Shown: positions 27,606 through 37,087, numbered from the stretch's first letter. The stretch is DNA of 64,000 bases from Acidobacteriota bacterium (GCA_003577145.1 QEUP01000017.1:1-64000); one strand, 5' to 3'. Notes: generated by a model not told the origin, from the sequence alone. Made by a program: numbers and translations.

Positions 27606-27830
27606 TCAGCCGATGCCGAAGAAGCTACAGGGGTTGAAGCCCAAGTAGCGTTCCACCAGCGGGCACACGGTGTTGATCAGGAAGTCGTAGATCCAGTCGA
27701 GCAACCAGCTCAGGAAGTCGCTGAAGCTCCCTCCGCCTGCTGCTCCCGCCGGTGCCGCAACAGCAACGAACAACAGCACGATCAGGCCAAGTATGGCCGC
27801 CACCGCGCCCGTCCGCCGTAGTGTCTTCAT
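27606..27830 (-). CDS. Small secreted hydrophobic protein
   Basis: From the ATG at 27830 the 74-residue protein has a signal peptide (KTLRRTGAVAAILGLIVLLF, cleavage near GAA) and a mature part of about 45 residues. The mature part is rich in aromatic and aliphatic residues, with two Cys (TVCPLVERYLGFNPCSFFG). It could form an amphipathic secreted peptide with one disulfide. The longer frame to 27896 adds only non-signal sequence. No family is recognised. A strong terminator follows. Confidence 0.6.
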   Translation of the reverse strand: MKTLRRTGAVAAILGLIVLLFVAVAAPAGAAGGGSFSDFLSWLLDWIYDFLINTVCPLVERYLGFNPCSFFGIG

Positions 27831-28005
27831 GTGGTTCCCCCATTTCGGTTCGATTGGTTCCAGATGTGCCGATCCCGGGTGCGCCCGAAGCTGCACCCAC
27901 CGCCGGAACCGGCGCCCGCACAGTAGCGCCTCATCACAGAGAGTGCTGCATCTGCGGGTGCGGGCCGTTCGGGTCCGCCGGACCCGGGCGGACCTGAACG
28001 AAGGA

Positions 28006-29661
28006 TCAAGCGGGACCAGCCTGGTAGACCTGGAAGGCGTCGCTGGAGGGAACCGGCTCCAACTCGACCAGAGTCGACAGCTCCTCGGGCGGCAGCAGGT
28101 AATCGAAGAAGATGAGACCCTCGTTCAGGTAGACGACGGCCACGTCGTTCTCAGCCACGATCTGCTCGAACTCGGCGAGATGGGCCCCGAGGTGCTCGTT
28201 GGGCTTCCCCGAGAGGACGCTCTCGGTCCACGGCAGTGCCAGCACCGATTCCCCCGTCCAGGCCCAGAGGATGTTCGGATCGTTGGTGAACACGAGTGTG
28301 TCGGCAGGCAGCCCCGCCAGCAGGGCCTTCGCTTCGGACGCGGCCTCGCTGTTGTGCGGGCCGAGCTTGCCGTCGTGCACCACATCGCTCAACGCTGCGA
28401 CCTGACCTGCGACGACGGTGGCGACAAGTACAGCCAGCCCTGCCTGTCGCCAGCCAACGGCATCCCCGCGGGGCACGAGTTCGGCCACGAGGCAGACCGC
28501 GACCGGTAGCAGCAGCGCCAGCGCCGGCAGCAGCTGACGGAACGTGAACGCGAGCGTCTGATCGATGAAGGCATAGGAGAGCCACAGCACCGCCAGGTGC
28601 AGTGCGGCTCCGGTGACCAGCAGGGACATCAGGCCTCCGTCGGTGACCCGGCGCAACGACGCAGAGACCCCGTCGCGCTCGAGCAACGATGCGACCCCTG
28701 CAACAAGCACTGCCACGGATGCGAGCACGATCAGGCCCCTCAGCAGTGTCGGCGTCGACGCTCCCCCGAGGATGTCGAGCACCTGTTCGTAGGCGAGGCG
28801 AACCTGGTCGAATCCGGGTGGGTGGTACACCAGCTCACGGGAAGAGCCGGCAGCCCCGTAGACGGCCCACAGGAGCAACGGAACCGGGGCGAGCAGTGTC
28901 GGTGATGCCTGCGTGAGCCGATCCCGCCAACCGACGCCCGGCCGCCGGAGCAGCGCCCACACGCCGGTGGTGAGCAGGGCCACGCCTACGAATCGGGTGA
29001 GCATCGCGAGGCTGGCGATCACCACGAACAGCCAGCGCCAGCCAGCCGGGAACTCCCGCCTCCTGCCCCCCTCGAGGACGAGCACTCCGAGAAGGAGCAG
29101 CGCGACATACAGGGTCTCGCTGGCTGCTGACACATGGCTCAGAACGAGCGCGGAGCTCGTCGCGGCGATGGACCCCGTGGCAATGACCGCACCGGTGCGG
29201 TTGGCGGTGAGCCTGGCAGTCACGGTGCACAGCAGTCCGACGTTGATCATCATGAGGGCGGTGTCGAGCAGCCGTGCCGCCCCCTGTGACGACAGACCGA
29301 CCGCGTTGAACGCTCCGAGCACAGCCGGATACAGCGGTGGGTAGTAGCGATTCGGAACAGCGCCATCGAACGACACAGCCTCAGAGGGGGAGAACGTGTC
29401 GATGATGTTCACGAAGGGCGTACTGAATCCCCGCCCATCGGCGAGGTTCTCCGAGATGCCGAGGTAGACGGTTGCATCGGGTGCGGCGATCACACCGTCG
29501 CGTGTCGCGACGGCGACCACGAGGCCGCCCAGCGACGACAGCATCAGCGTGACGAGGACGACCCGTCGATGACTCGAAGGCCGGGCAGCCGCGTCGTCAC
29601 GGTTGCCGGCCGGGAGAGGGGCAGACTGCTCGCTGGGCGGTGCCGAAAGGGGCGAGGTCAC
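28006..29661 (-). CDS. Polytopic GT-C-type glycosyltransferase-like membrane protein
   Basis: The 551 residues contain about 10-12 hydrophobic helices. After the first helix comes an acidic loop, DGVIAAPDATVYLGISENL, and then RYYPPLYPAVLG, a pattern of ArnT/PMT-like (GT-C, family 39/87) enzymes that use polyprenyl-phosphate sugars. The C-terminal 120 residues are soluble (TLVFTNDPNILWAWTGESV) and probably extracytoplasmic. The sugar and acceptor are unknown. The GTG start at 29661 is supported by the membrane topology; an Ala/Pro-rich cytosolic N-terminus precedes helix 1. Confidence 0.7.
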   Translation of the reverse strand: MTSPLSAPPSEQSAPLPAGNRDDAAARPSSHRRVVLVTLMLSSLGGLVVAVATRDGVIAAPDATVYLGISENLADGRGFSTPFVNIIDTFSPSEAVSFDGAVPNRYYPPLYPAVLGAFNAVGLSSQGAARLLDTALMMINVGLLCTVTARLTANRTGAVIATGSIAATSSALVLSHVSAASETLYVALLLLGVLVLEGGRRREFPAGWRWLFVVIASLAMLTRFVGVALLTTGVWALLRRPGVGWRDRLTQASPTLLAPVPLLLWAVYGAAGSSRELVYHPPGFDQVRLAYEQVLDILGGASTPTLLRGLIVLASVAVLVAGVASLLERDGVSASLRRVTDGGLMSLLVTGAALHLAVLWLSYAFIDQTLAFTFRQLLPALALLLPVAVCLVAELVPRGDAVGWRQAGLAVLVATVVAGQVAALSDVVHDGKLGPHNSEAASEAKALLAGLPADTLVFTNDPNILWAWTGESVLALPWTESVLSGKPNEHLGAHLAEFEQIVAENDVAVVYLNEGLIFFDYLLPPEELSTLVELEPVPSSDAFQVYQAGPA

Positions 29662-29874
29662 GGCCTGATGCTAGATCTCCTGGGGGCGTCTCCGACTCTC
29701 GGCCGGTGGCCCCACTCCCCAATGGCGCTGGGAACGCCGGCACCCGCCGGCAGCTTCCCGGTAGGTCAGCCACACCGATGCCGTTCCAAGTCCCACAGCT
29801 CGCACCGGCGAGTGCACCGGATGCGCGACCTGCGTGTCAGCGTCGCAACCGGCCTCCGCAGCGCGTGACCGCCG

Positions 29875-31155
29875 TCAGGGTGCGAATACGCCAAGGTAAT
29901 CGGCCGGTGAGATCTCGAGGTCCGGGAACACCGCGCTGGGGGCGGGGTTACCGCACCTGCGGTCGAGCACCTCGGCAAGGACCAGCCGGTAGTCGTTGAC
30001 AACCTGGACATCGCCCCGGTCGAGCACGCCGAGGCCGGGCCAAGATCCGGCCACCGGTCCGGACACCCCTTCACCGGCGATCACCATCACGCCGCCGTGG
30101 CCGTGATCGGTGCCGTCGGAGTCGTTCTGCGCCACACGACGACCGAACTCGGTCATGACGACGAGGGTGTAGTCGGTGCGGCCGGCCATGTCGTCGAGGA
30201 ACGCCCCGAGAGCCACGTCCAGCATCTCGACCTGGTCTCGCATGCGGCCCCCATCTACGCCCCCCATCGCGTCGTGGGTGTCCCAGCCGTGCACGTCGAC
30301 GGCGACCCCCTGAACCCCGACCCCGGCGTCGATCAGCGTGCGGACCTGCCACAGATCGCGGCCCAGCCAACTCTGGTCGTAGTCCTCGGGAACGGGTCCC
30401 ACCTCTATCGCGCTCATCGTCTCCACGGCTGCGAGCGCGTTACGGGCCGCAACTGAAAGCAAATCGGCGCCCTCGGAGTAGCACCCTCGGAGAAGTGCGG
30501 CGGTCTGCTCGGGAGGCGTTCCCGCCCACACGATCCCGAAGTCCTCGACGTCCGGAGCGGCGAGTGCCTGGGGATGGCCCATCATCGAGACAGGGATCTG
30601 ATCCGACACTGCGACGGCTTCGACGTTGCTGTCGGGGGGTGTCGTCAGGAGATGTCTGGCCAGCCAGCCGTCACTGGCCGACAGGGACTGTGTGCCCGCT
30701 TCCATGATCGCCTGGGCATCGAAGTGGCTGCGCGAAGGGTGCGGTGAACCACAGGCAGGCACGAAACAGACCCTGCCGGCGGCCGCGTGACCCGCAAGCC
30801 TGGCCGCGACAGGGTGGAGACCGAACACCGCATCGACGGGCAGGGCGAGGTTCTCGGGAATCGCTATCGTCGGGCGCTGGTCGTGGTAAACGGGCTCCGT
30901 CAGGGGCGGGAGGATCGAGAGGCCGTCTGCGCCTCCGCGCAAGAACACGACGATCAGCACATGGGGCGACCCTGCCTGGGCAAACGCCGCGTGCACCCGC
31001 GGTGCTCCGGCCAACTGTAGGAACTGGGCCGCGGCCACGGCTCCGGCCCCCACGAGCGTGCCGGCCAACAACCGGCGACGGGTGAGCTCCGGTCCGCCGA
31101 GGGCATGGCCCTCGCAGCGCTCGGAGCGAGCTTTGCTCTCTCTGGCGGCGTTCAT
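29875..31155 (-). CDS. DUF1501 Tat-exported protein
   Basis: The twin-arginine signal ELTRRRLLAGTLVGAGAVAA is near residue 25. The alkaline-phosphatase-like DUF1501 domain follows: VVFLRGGADGLSILPP, PACGSPHPSRSHFDAQAIM, a VHGWDTHDAMGG metal-site-like block, VVMTEFGRRVAQNDSDGTDH and GHGGVMVIAGEGV. The ATG at 31155 overlaps the DUF1800 stop by 4 bases. DUF1501-DUF1800 pairs are common in actinobacteria and planctomycetes; the biochemical role is unknown. Confidence 0.88.
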   Translation of the reverse strand: MNAARESKARSERCEGHALGGPELTRRRLLAGTLVGAGAVAAAQFLQLAGAPRVHAAFAQAGSPHVLIVVFLRGGADGLSILPPLTEPVYHDQRPTIAIPENLALPVDAVFGLHPVAARLAGHAAAGRVCFVPACGSPHPSRSHFDAQAIMEAGTQSLSASDGWLARHLLTTPPDSNVEAVAVSDQIPVSMMGHPQALAAPDVEDFGIVWAGTPPEQTAALLRGCYSEGADLLSVAARNALAAVETMSAIEVGPVPEDYDQSWLGRDLWQVRTLIDAGVGVQGVAVDVHGWDTHDAMGGVDGGRMRDQVEMLDVALGAFLDDMAGRTDYTLVVMTEFGRRVAQNDSDGTDHGHGGVMVIAGEGVSGPVAGSWPGLGVLDRGDVQVVNDYRLVLAEVLDRRCGNPAPSAVFPDLEISPADYLGVFAP

Positions 31156-32912
31156 CGCACCTGTCCCGGACGGGTTTGCAGAACGGAGGCCGCGGTCTGG
31201 CGGAACAACCATTCCGTCTCCCACTGATCGAACGGCTCCCGTGCGGCTATGTAGGCGTCAACCGCCGCTGCAAGGGTCACCTGAGCCGCCGAAGGCAGCG
31301 GCTCTCCCAGCAAGCGCTTGGCAACCTCGTCGAGGAATGCAGACCCACCGACGGCTGCCGGGTCAACCGAGCCGTGCCCGAGGTTGGTGAGGCTCACCGA
31401 ACCTGTGGGGAACCAGTTCCACACGAGCATCTGGGTCAGGCTCCACCGGTTGAGGACCAGACCGGCACCGAGCCATGCGTTGGCCACGTCTGGATAGCCG
31501 TTGGGATGGGGCCAGCTGAACAACGGCTGCCCGAGGCGGGAGAGCACCCAACCAAGCTCGTCTGCCATCGGCCTCGGTTCGGGGTAAGCCGATCCGGTGG
31601 CGCGGATCTGGGCGGCCATCAGCTCGAACGGACGGCGCAGCTTGGCTCCAGCTGAAGACCAGAATCGCTCCGAGTTGAACAGATGCCGGAGCACGGGGAC
31701 GATCTGGGTGTCGTTGGCCAGATAGACAGACGCCGCGGAGGCCACCAGTGGATCGCTCCTCGCTATCTCGTCGTCGATGAATCGACGGCACAGCTTCCAA
31801 CAGATGAAGGTGGCGGTCTGTGGGAGATGGGCGAGGTGGTCGAGCAGGTCCACCCCGAGGTCATAGCCGGTCGTCGACGGAGTCCACCCGAGCACATCGC
31901 CACCGGATGCAACCGGACCCGGATCGTGCCGCCACGGCTGGTACTCGAACTCGAGCGTCTCCCAGTCGACAGTCCAACCCGAGAGCACGTACGCAACCTC
32001 CAGCACGTCGGTCTCGTCGTAGCCGCCGTCAACTCCGACTGTGTGGAGCTCCATCAGCTCACGGGCGTAGTTCTCGTTCGGCACATGGCCGCCGTCGGCA
32101 CGGCTGCTGGCGTTGTCGAGGTAGTAGAGCATCGCCGGCGATGTGGCCGAGCCGAGCAGCAGGTCGGCAAAACGTCCCATGGCATGGAGACGGATCACGT
32201 CACGGTCCTCGGCGATCTTCGTGAACGCTTCTGCGGACCCGGCAGGGAGGTAGATGTTGAAGTGGTTCGTCCAGAAGTCGACCATCAGCTCGTAGAGCTG
32301 GCGTTTCGAGTAACAGGCGCGGAACAGGGTTGCCGCGACGAGCTGCTGGAAGGGCTCCCACCAGCTGTCGGGATAAGCGCCTCGGAGCTCGGCGGCGGTC
32401 ATGACGCTGGCATCCAGCGAATCGACCACCCCGGTGACGGCGGAGTCGTCGATTGCGGTCGGGTTCAGCTGGCACTCGACCCAGGTGCCGACGCCGAGAG
32501 CCTCGATCTCGGCGAACAAGCCTGGGCTCGGGCCGAACGTGAGGCGCTTGGCGAGGTGCACGGCCTGTGGATCCCTCCAATCGGCCGGCTCCGGCTCCGG
32601 ATCGGGCGGTGGCGGTTCGGGCTCCGGCTCCGGATCGGGCGGTGGCGGTTCGGGCTCCGGCTCCGGATCGGGCGGTGGCGGCGGTGGCGGTTTCGGCTTG
32701 GGAGGGGCCGGCGGTTTCGGCGGCGGCTTGGGAGTCACACACGAGACGGCGGTCACGGCCATGGCACCCAGCATCAGCCGTCGCGGTAGGCGTCCGCCGC
32801 TCGGCCCCGAGCCGTGCGGCTGACCCGCAGTCGTCTCAGTCTCCAGCGGGTCCGCGCCAGGCTCGCCAGAGCCGCATTCCCGTTCGTTCCCCAGCTCGGT
32901 CGCGATCCTCAT
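31152..32912 (-). CDS. DUF1800 lipoprotein-like protein with proline-rich spacer
   Basis: The 586-residue protein has a twin-Arg/lipobox-like leader (LPRRLMLGAMAVTAVSC) ending in Cys58. A spacer of Pro-Lys and then three tandem DPEPEPEPPPP-like units (about 60-115) follows, then the DUF1800 domain: AVHLAKRLTFGPSPGLFAEI, LMVDFWTNHFNIYL, NENYARELMELHTVGVDGGY, CWKLCRRFI and LGQPLFSWPHPNGYP. The spacer would hold the domain away from the membrane. It is translationally coupled to the DUF1501 gene. Confidence 0.88.
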   Translation of the reverse strand: MRIATELGNERECGSGEPGADPLETETTAGQPHGSGPSGGRLPRRLMLGAMAVTAVSCVTPKPPPKPPAPPKPKPPPPPPPDPEPEPEPPPPDPEPEPEPPPPDPEPEPADWRDPQAVHLAKRLTFGPSPGLFAEIEALGVGTWVECQLNPTAIDDSAVTGVVDSLDASVMTAAELRGAYPDSWWEPFQQLVAATLFRACYSKRQLYELMVDFWTNHFNIYLPAGSAEAFTKIAEDRDVIRLHAMGRFADLLLGSATSPAMLYYLDNASSRADGGHVPNENYARELMELHTVGVDGGYDETDVLEVAYVLSGWTVDWETLEFEYQPWRHDPGPVASGGDVLGWTPSTTGYDLGVDLLDHLAHLPQTATFICWKLCRRFIDDEIARSDPLVASAASVYLANDTQIVPVLRHLFNSERFWSSAGAKLRRPFELMAAQIRATGSAYPEPRPMADELGWVLSRLGQPLFSWPHPNGYPDVANAWLGAGLVLNRWSLTQMLVWNWFPTGSVSLTNLGHGSVDPAAVGGSAFLDEVAKRLLGEPLPSAAQVTLAAAVDAYIAAREPFDQWETEWLFRQTAASVLQTRPGQVR

Positions 32913-33091
32913 GGCCCCCCGGTCGTTGCCGAAGCCCCTGTCCGCAGGAACCGTGGATATCCGCTCAGCGGTGATCCCCTATTCCCCAGGAGGCGGCTTC
33001 CTCGCCAAGACATCGACCGGAAGTGCCGGGAACTTCAGCCGGAACCCGGCTCAAATCCGAGTCGGGAGGTGGAGGTAGACTGGCACGCCTC

Positions 33092-33164
33092 GCCTCCGTA
33101 GCTCAGCTGGTAGAGCGACGCTCTCGTAAAGCGTAGGTCATCGGTTCAAGTCCGATCGGAGGCT
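33092..33164 (+). tRNA. tRNA-Thr (anticodon CGU)
   Basis: The acceptor GCCTCCG pairs with CGGAGGC, the D-arm is GCTCAGCTGGTAGAGC, the anticodon stem ACGCT/AGCGT encloses the loop CTCGTAA (anticodon CGT), and the T-arm is ATCGG TTCAAGT CCGAT. CCA is not encoded. A TAGACT at 33076-33081 could be the -10 element. A tandem repeat array starts two bases after the gene. Confidence 0.95.
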
Positions 33165-33165
33165 C

Positions 33166-33592
33166 CCCAGCTCGGCGTTGCCTCCGCAACGCCCGGCTCC
33201 GCCGATCCGCACCGACCCCGCCCGCTGCTACGGCATGCGCCTCCGCAACCCGCCCCTGGGGCTCCCAGCTCGGCGTTGCCTCCGCAACGCCCGGCTCCGC
33301 CGATCCGCACCGACCCCGCCCGCTGCTACGGCATGCGCCTCCGCAACCCGCCCCGGGGCTCCCAGCTTGGCGTTGCCTCCGCAACGCCCGGCTCCGCCGA
33401 TCCGCACCGACCCCGCCCGCTGCTACGGCATGCGCCTCCGCAACGTTGCCTCCGCAACGCCCGGCTCCGCCGATCCGCACCGACCCCGCCCGCTGCTACG
33501 GCATGCGCCTCCGCAACGCCCGCCTCCGCCGATCCGCACCGACCCCGCCCGCTGCTACGGCATGCGCCTCCGCAACCCGCCCCGGGGCTCAC
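33166..33592 (+). repeat. Tandem GC-rich repeat, about five copies
   Basis: The units begin at about 33166, 33264, 33361, 33443 and 33520. The first two are 98 and 97 bases long; the later ones are shortened to about 73-82 by loss of the part around CCCAGCTCGGCG. Each unit holds GCAACGCCCGGCTCCGCCGA, then CGACCCCGCCCGCTGCTACG and GCATGCGCCTCCGCAAC. The full units add the hairpin GCGTTGCCTCCGCAACGC. Copies are nearly identical, so recent expansion is likely. The array fills the space between tRNA-Thr and the end of holB and overlaps the holB stop. Unit spacing and lack of unique spacers exclude CRISPR. Confidence 0.9.
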
Positions 33593-34719
33593 TCGGGTGC
33601 CGGCAACGGCGGGAGGTGGATGAGCAGGTCCTCCAGCGCCAGATCCTCGCGACGATTGTGCACCAGCGATTCAGTGAGCTCTTGGATGGCGCGTCCGGCT
33701 TGGAGGAACTCGGCTTCGCCTCCGCCGGTGGTCAGTTGGTCTCGGTAGCGACCGGCTATCACACCCAGTCCGAAGCGAAGCTCGTCGGTGCGAAGCCGTC
33801 GTCGTTCGCGACCGTGCCTGACCTCGAGATGCTTGCGTACCGTCCCCTTCTCGCCCAAGCGCTCGATCCGGTCATCGACCTCGGCGAGCTCTTCTTGCTG
33901 TCGACGGTCGAGCGGTTCCAGCGCGCCGTCAACGAGTTCAAGGAGCCGACCGACGAGCAGCATGACGGTGGCGCCTGTACCGTCGAGATGCTCAGGAAGG
34001 TGGTACCAGGCGTCCTTGCGAGCCGTGACGTTGGGATCTGCGACCAACAGCCGCGCACGCTCGACGTTTCCGCCCGAAGCCCACGCCGCCATCTCTGCAA
34101 CCGCCTGGTCGACACCGTCGGCCTCCAGGCAGCGGGCAACTGCCTCGGTGGCTACAGGAGTGAAGCCAATTCGCACGCACCGCGATGCAACGGTGGCGAG
34201 CTCAGGCGGGACCTCCTCGGCCAGGATCACGAAGTAGGTCGACTCGGGCGGCTCCTCCAGCGCCTTCAGCAGGATCGGACCGGCGTCGGTGACCAGATGG
34301 AAGTCGATCAGCACCAGCACTTGGCAGTCACCCTCGGGTGGCGTCAGGGCCGAGCGCCGCACGATGTCACGAGCCTGGCCGACGTCGATGGAAGCCCCTT
34401 CACGCTCGACGAAGAGGACGGAGGGATGCTGCTCGGCGCTCGCCAGCCTTGCGTTGCGGCTGGCCTCCTCCGCGGAGGCGTTGATCGACAACAGCTCGGC
34501 TCCAAAGGCCCTGGCAGCTGCCCGCTTGCCTGACCCGGCCGGTCCGCTGAGGAGGTAGGCGTGAACCGGAGACCGCACGGCGGCCCGTAGCTGGGCCACA
34601 GCGTGCTCCTGGCCGACGACCTCGCACCAGAGGTCGGCCGGGGTGAGCTCGCGTGAAATGTCGTTCCTCGTCTCTGGGAGCTCCGGGTTCACCGTCGCAT
34701 CTGCTGTGTCCAATGCCAT
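33589..34719 (-). CDS. holB: DNA polymerase III subunit delta'
   Basis: This clamp-loader subunit has an N-terminal VVGQEHAVAQLRAAV, a P-loop LLSGPAGSGKRAAARAF (Gly-rich, with Lys), VLVLIDFHLVTDAGPILLKALEEPP and an SRCVRIGF arginine-finger-like segment. The 376 residues are normal. A zinc module as in tau/gamma is not evident, which supports delta' rather than DnaX. tmk lies immediately upstream, as in other actinobacteria. Its stop overlaps the repeat array by 4 bases. Confidence 0.88.
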   Translation of the reverse strand: MALDTADATVNPELPETRNDISRELTPADLWCEVVGQEHAVAQLRAAVRSPVHAYLLSGPAGSGKRAAARAFGAELLSINASAEEASRNARLASAEQHPSVLFVEREGASIDVGQARDIVRRSALTPPEGDCQVLVLIDFHLVTDAGPILLKALEEPPESTYFVILAEEVPPELATVASRCVRIGFTPVATEAVARCLEADGVDQAVAEMAAWASGGNVERARLLVADPNVTARKDAWYHLPEHLDGTGATVMLLVGRLLELVDGALEPLDRRQQEELAEVDDRIERLGEKGTVRKHLEVRHGRERRRLRTDELRFGLGVIAGRYRDQLTTGGGEAEFLQAGRAIQELTESLVHNRREDLALEDLLIHLPPLPAPE

Positions 34720-34787
34720 GACCCGTCCAGGGTCAACAATAGGTCGAGACGACCACTACCGGGGAACCGGTCATCGGTCCAACAGGA

Positions 34788-35426
34788 TCAGCGATCGACA
34801 CCCTTGATAGAACCGGTGTCTCCCAGTCGTTCACGGACCGCCGCGTACACCTGATCGCCAACATCCTCGACTGACCCGCTGCCGTCGATGACGACCCAGC
34901 CGGCGTCCTCCGCCGCCAGGGCACGGAATCCCGCCAGGACTCTCTGGTGGAACTCGTCGCCCGCCGCTTCCATCCGGTCGCGGTCATCGCTGAATCGTCG
35001 CGCGGCGACCTCCAACGAGACGTCGAGGAAGATGACGAGATCGGGCCACAGCCCTCGGCTAGCCCAATCCGAGATCCGCCTGATCTCGTCGATGGGCAGC
35101 CCCCGGCCGTAACCCTGGTACGCCAGCGTCGAGCCCGCGTAACGGTCGGTGACGACATCCCTACCACCCTCCAACGCCGGCCTGATGATCTCGCTCACGT
35201 GCTGCGCCCGATCGGCCGCCATCAGCAGGGCTTCAGCTCGAGGATCGAGGCCGGCACTCGTCGGATCGAGTACGAGGTGTCTGATCCGGATCCCGATCCC
35301 GGTGCCCCCCGGCTGGTGGGTGCGCAGTGCTCCCAACCGCGCGGCGAGGAGGTCGGCCTGAGTGGTCTTGCCGCAGGCCTCCCCTCCCTCCAGTGCGATG
35401 AACCTACCCCTCGCATGGCGAGTCAT
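34788..35426 (-). CDS. tmk: Thymidylate kinase
   Basis: Tmk phosphorylates dTMP to dTDP. It has the P-loop EGGEACGKTTQ near the N-terminus, THQPGGTGIGIRIRHLVLD (the usual REPGGT is HQPGGT here), TDRYAGSTLAYQGYGRGLP and FLDVSLEVAARR. The 212 residues are normal. It overlaps the MFS gene by 4 bases and precedes holB. Confidence 0.93.
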   Translation of the reverse strand: MTRHARGRFIALEGGEACGKTTQADLLAARLGALRTHQPGGTGIGIRIRHLVLDPTSAGLDPRAEALLMAADRAQHVSEIIRPALEGGRDVVTDRYAGSTLAYQGYGRGLPIDEIRRISDWASRGLWPDLVIFLDVSLEVAARRFSDDRDRMEAAGDEFHQRVLAGFRALAAEDAGWVVIDGSGSVEDVGDQVYAAVRERLGDTGSIKGVDR

Positions 35427-37087
35427 CGGTCAGCCTCGCTGTCCGAGGCACCAGACGGACCGGTCTTCTCGCCGGATGCGAGTGCCGATTCGGTTGTCGG
35501 CTTCCCCTTCGGACGTCGCAGGACCCCTTCGCGGATCCCGATCTGCATCGACTTCGACGCGACATACCCCGCCGCCACGATGATCACCGCAGCCAGCCAG
35601 AGTGCGATCCTCACCCCCGGAACCAGGATCTCGACACCGAGGACGCTGAAGTAGGGGATCGGATCCCCGTCCAACTCGCTCACCCGGTAGGGATGATCCG
35701 AGAAGACGGCCCGCGACACTGTGTGGGTGAGTGTCGACAGCAACGGCCCGACGAACAAGGCGAGCAGGACGCAGAGACGAACAAGTGTGAACAGGGTGGA
35801 GAAGATCCTTCCCCTGAGCTCGTCGTCGGTGCTCTCGTGCAACAAGGTGAACCCGAGGACGTAGACCGACCCCGCACACAGCCCCAGCACCAGCACGAAC
35901 AGCGCCGCGAGCCAGAACGACGACATGCTGACTGCGAGGAACAATGACAGCCCAGCGCCCAACACCGACATCAGGAAGACGCGGGCCTTGGGGACCTTGT
36001 GTTGCCAGGCGGACAAAGAGATCACCCCGGCCGCGACACCGAGGCCCATCGCGGTGATGAAGAGTGGGTAAGCGTCCGCGTTGTTGACGAGTTCGGTGGC
36101 GAAGATGGGTCCCAGCGGGATTAGCATCGCCCCGCCGATCAGGCCGGTCGCCATCCCGATGATCACCGCGCGGACCACCGGGTTGACGAAGATGAACTGC
36201 CAACCCTCCTTGAGCTCGTACCACGCCTGGGTGAACCCCAGCTTGTCGAGGTGCCCCTCTTCCTGGAGATCCCTGTCGACCCTGGGAAGCGTCAAGGTTG
36301 ACACGATCACCGCAGTGGTGAGAAAGGTCAAGCCGTCGAAGTAGAACGCCAGGGCCTGGGTCTCGCCGAAGTCCTTGGCGAACTGCAGCGGTCCGAGCCA
36401 CGAGACGCCCGCCAACGCGTCATTGGCAACGTCGAGTCCGAAGGCCACGGCACCGGCGATGGGAATCGTCCCGTAGGCGGCGACCAAGGACAGGGAGTTC
36501 GCGGTGGTCAGGTGGTCGGCGGGAACGATGTTGGGAACCGACGCCTCCTTCGCCGGCGACCAGAGCAGCGTGAAGACCTCCAGGATGAGCGAAGCAATCA
36601 CCAGCATGAACACCGAGTTCACGAACGGCAGCAAGAAGAACACCGCCGCCCGGGAGAGGTCGCTGATGATCATCACCTTCTTCCGGTCCCAGCGGTCGAC
36701 CAGAACCCCGATGATGGGAGCGAGGAAGAAGCCCGGCGCCACACGAGCCGCCATCACGACACTGATCGCCGCGCCGGGTGAGCGGTTGGCAATCTGGGCT
36801 GCCAGGGCGGCAATGGCGAAGAAGCCGATCCAATCACCGGTCGCTGAGATGAGCTGAGCGATCCAGAGCCGGAAGAACTGGTGCGAGCCGAACAGGCGAA
36901 CGTGCTTGCTCGGGCTGTCGTCTTCGACCACTGGCATGTGCGCGGTGGGATCGGAAGCCGATATTGGTTCCGCATCCTCGGCGGAGTGCCCCGTCGAGCG
37001 CAACCCGGAGCCAGCGGATCGTTCCCATCCCCGCCCGGTTGAGGAGGTTGGCTGCGGCCGTTCACTCGGCCCGGTCGACTCAGTCAA
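35423..37087 (-). CDS. MFS transporter
   Basis: A 100-residue polar N-terminus is followed by about 12 transmembrane helices. An MFS loop, GVLVDRWDRKKVMIISDLSR, lies between helices 2 and 3, the mark of the major facilitator superfamily. The pattern resembles the MFS_3/enterobactin-exporter-like permeases found in actinobacteria. The N-terminal extension may be partly untranslated: the TTG at 37087 is weak and an ATG at 36937 is possible. The substrate is unknown. It is coupled to tmk by a 4-base overlap. Confidence 0.82.
   Translation of the reverse strand: MTESTGPSERPQPTSSTGRGWERSAGSGLRSTGHSAEDAEPISASDPTAHMPVVEDDSPSKHVRLFGSHQFFRLWIAQLISATGDWIGFFAIAALAAQIANRSPGAAISVVMAARVAPGFFLAPIIGVLVDRWDRKKVMIISDLSRAAVFFLLPFVNSVFMLVIASLILEVFTLLWSPAKEASVPNIVPADHLTTANSLSLVAAYGTIPIAGAVAFGLDVANDALAGVSWLGPLQFAKDFGETQALAFYFDGLTFLTTAVIVSTLTLPRVDRDLQEEGHLDKLGFTQAWYELKEGWQFIFVNPVVRAVIIGMATGLIGGAMLIPLGPIFATELVNNADAYPLFITAMGLGVAAGVISLSAWQHKVPKARVFLMSVLGAGLSLFLAVSMSSFWLAALFVLVLGLCAGSVYVLGFTLLHESTDDELRGRIFSTLFTLVRLCVLLALFVGPLLSTLTHTVSRAVFSDHPYRVSELDGDPIPYFSVLGVEILVPGVRIALWLAAVIIVAAGYVASKSMQIGIREGVLRRPKGKPTTESALASGEKTGPSGASDSEADR

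Noticed and set aside
32973-32982. Single GATCCCCTAT upstream of the DUF1800 gene as a regulator box
   Set aside because: Only one copy, with no partner 22 bases away, so chance cannot be excluded.
33166-33592. Possible CRISPR array after tRNA-Thr
   Set aside because: The whole 73-98 base unit repeats without unique spacers, units are far longer than CRISPR repeats, and no cas gene is present.
33178-34533. 451-codon plus-strand frame starting in the repeat array
   Set aside because: The Pro/Arg-rich start is translated tandem repeat and the rest is antisense to holB.
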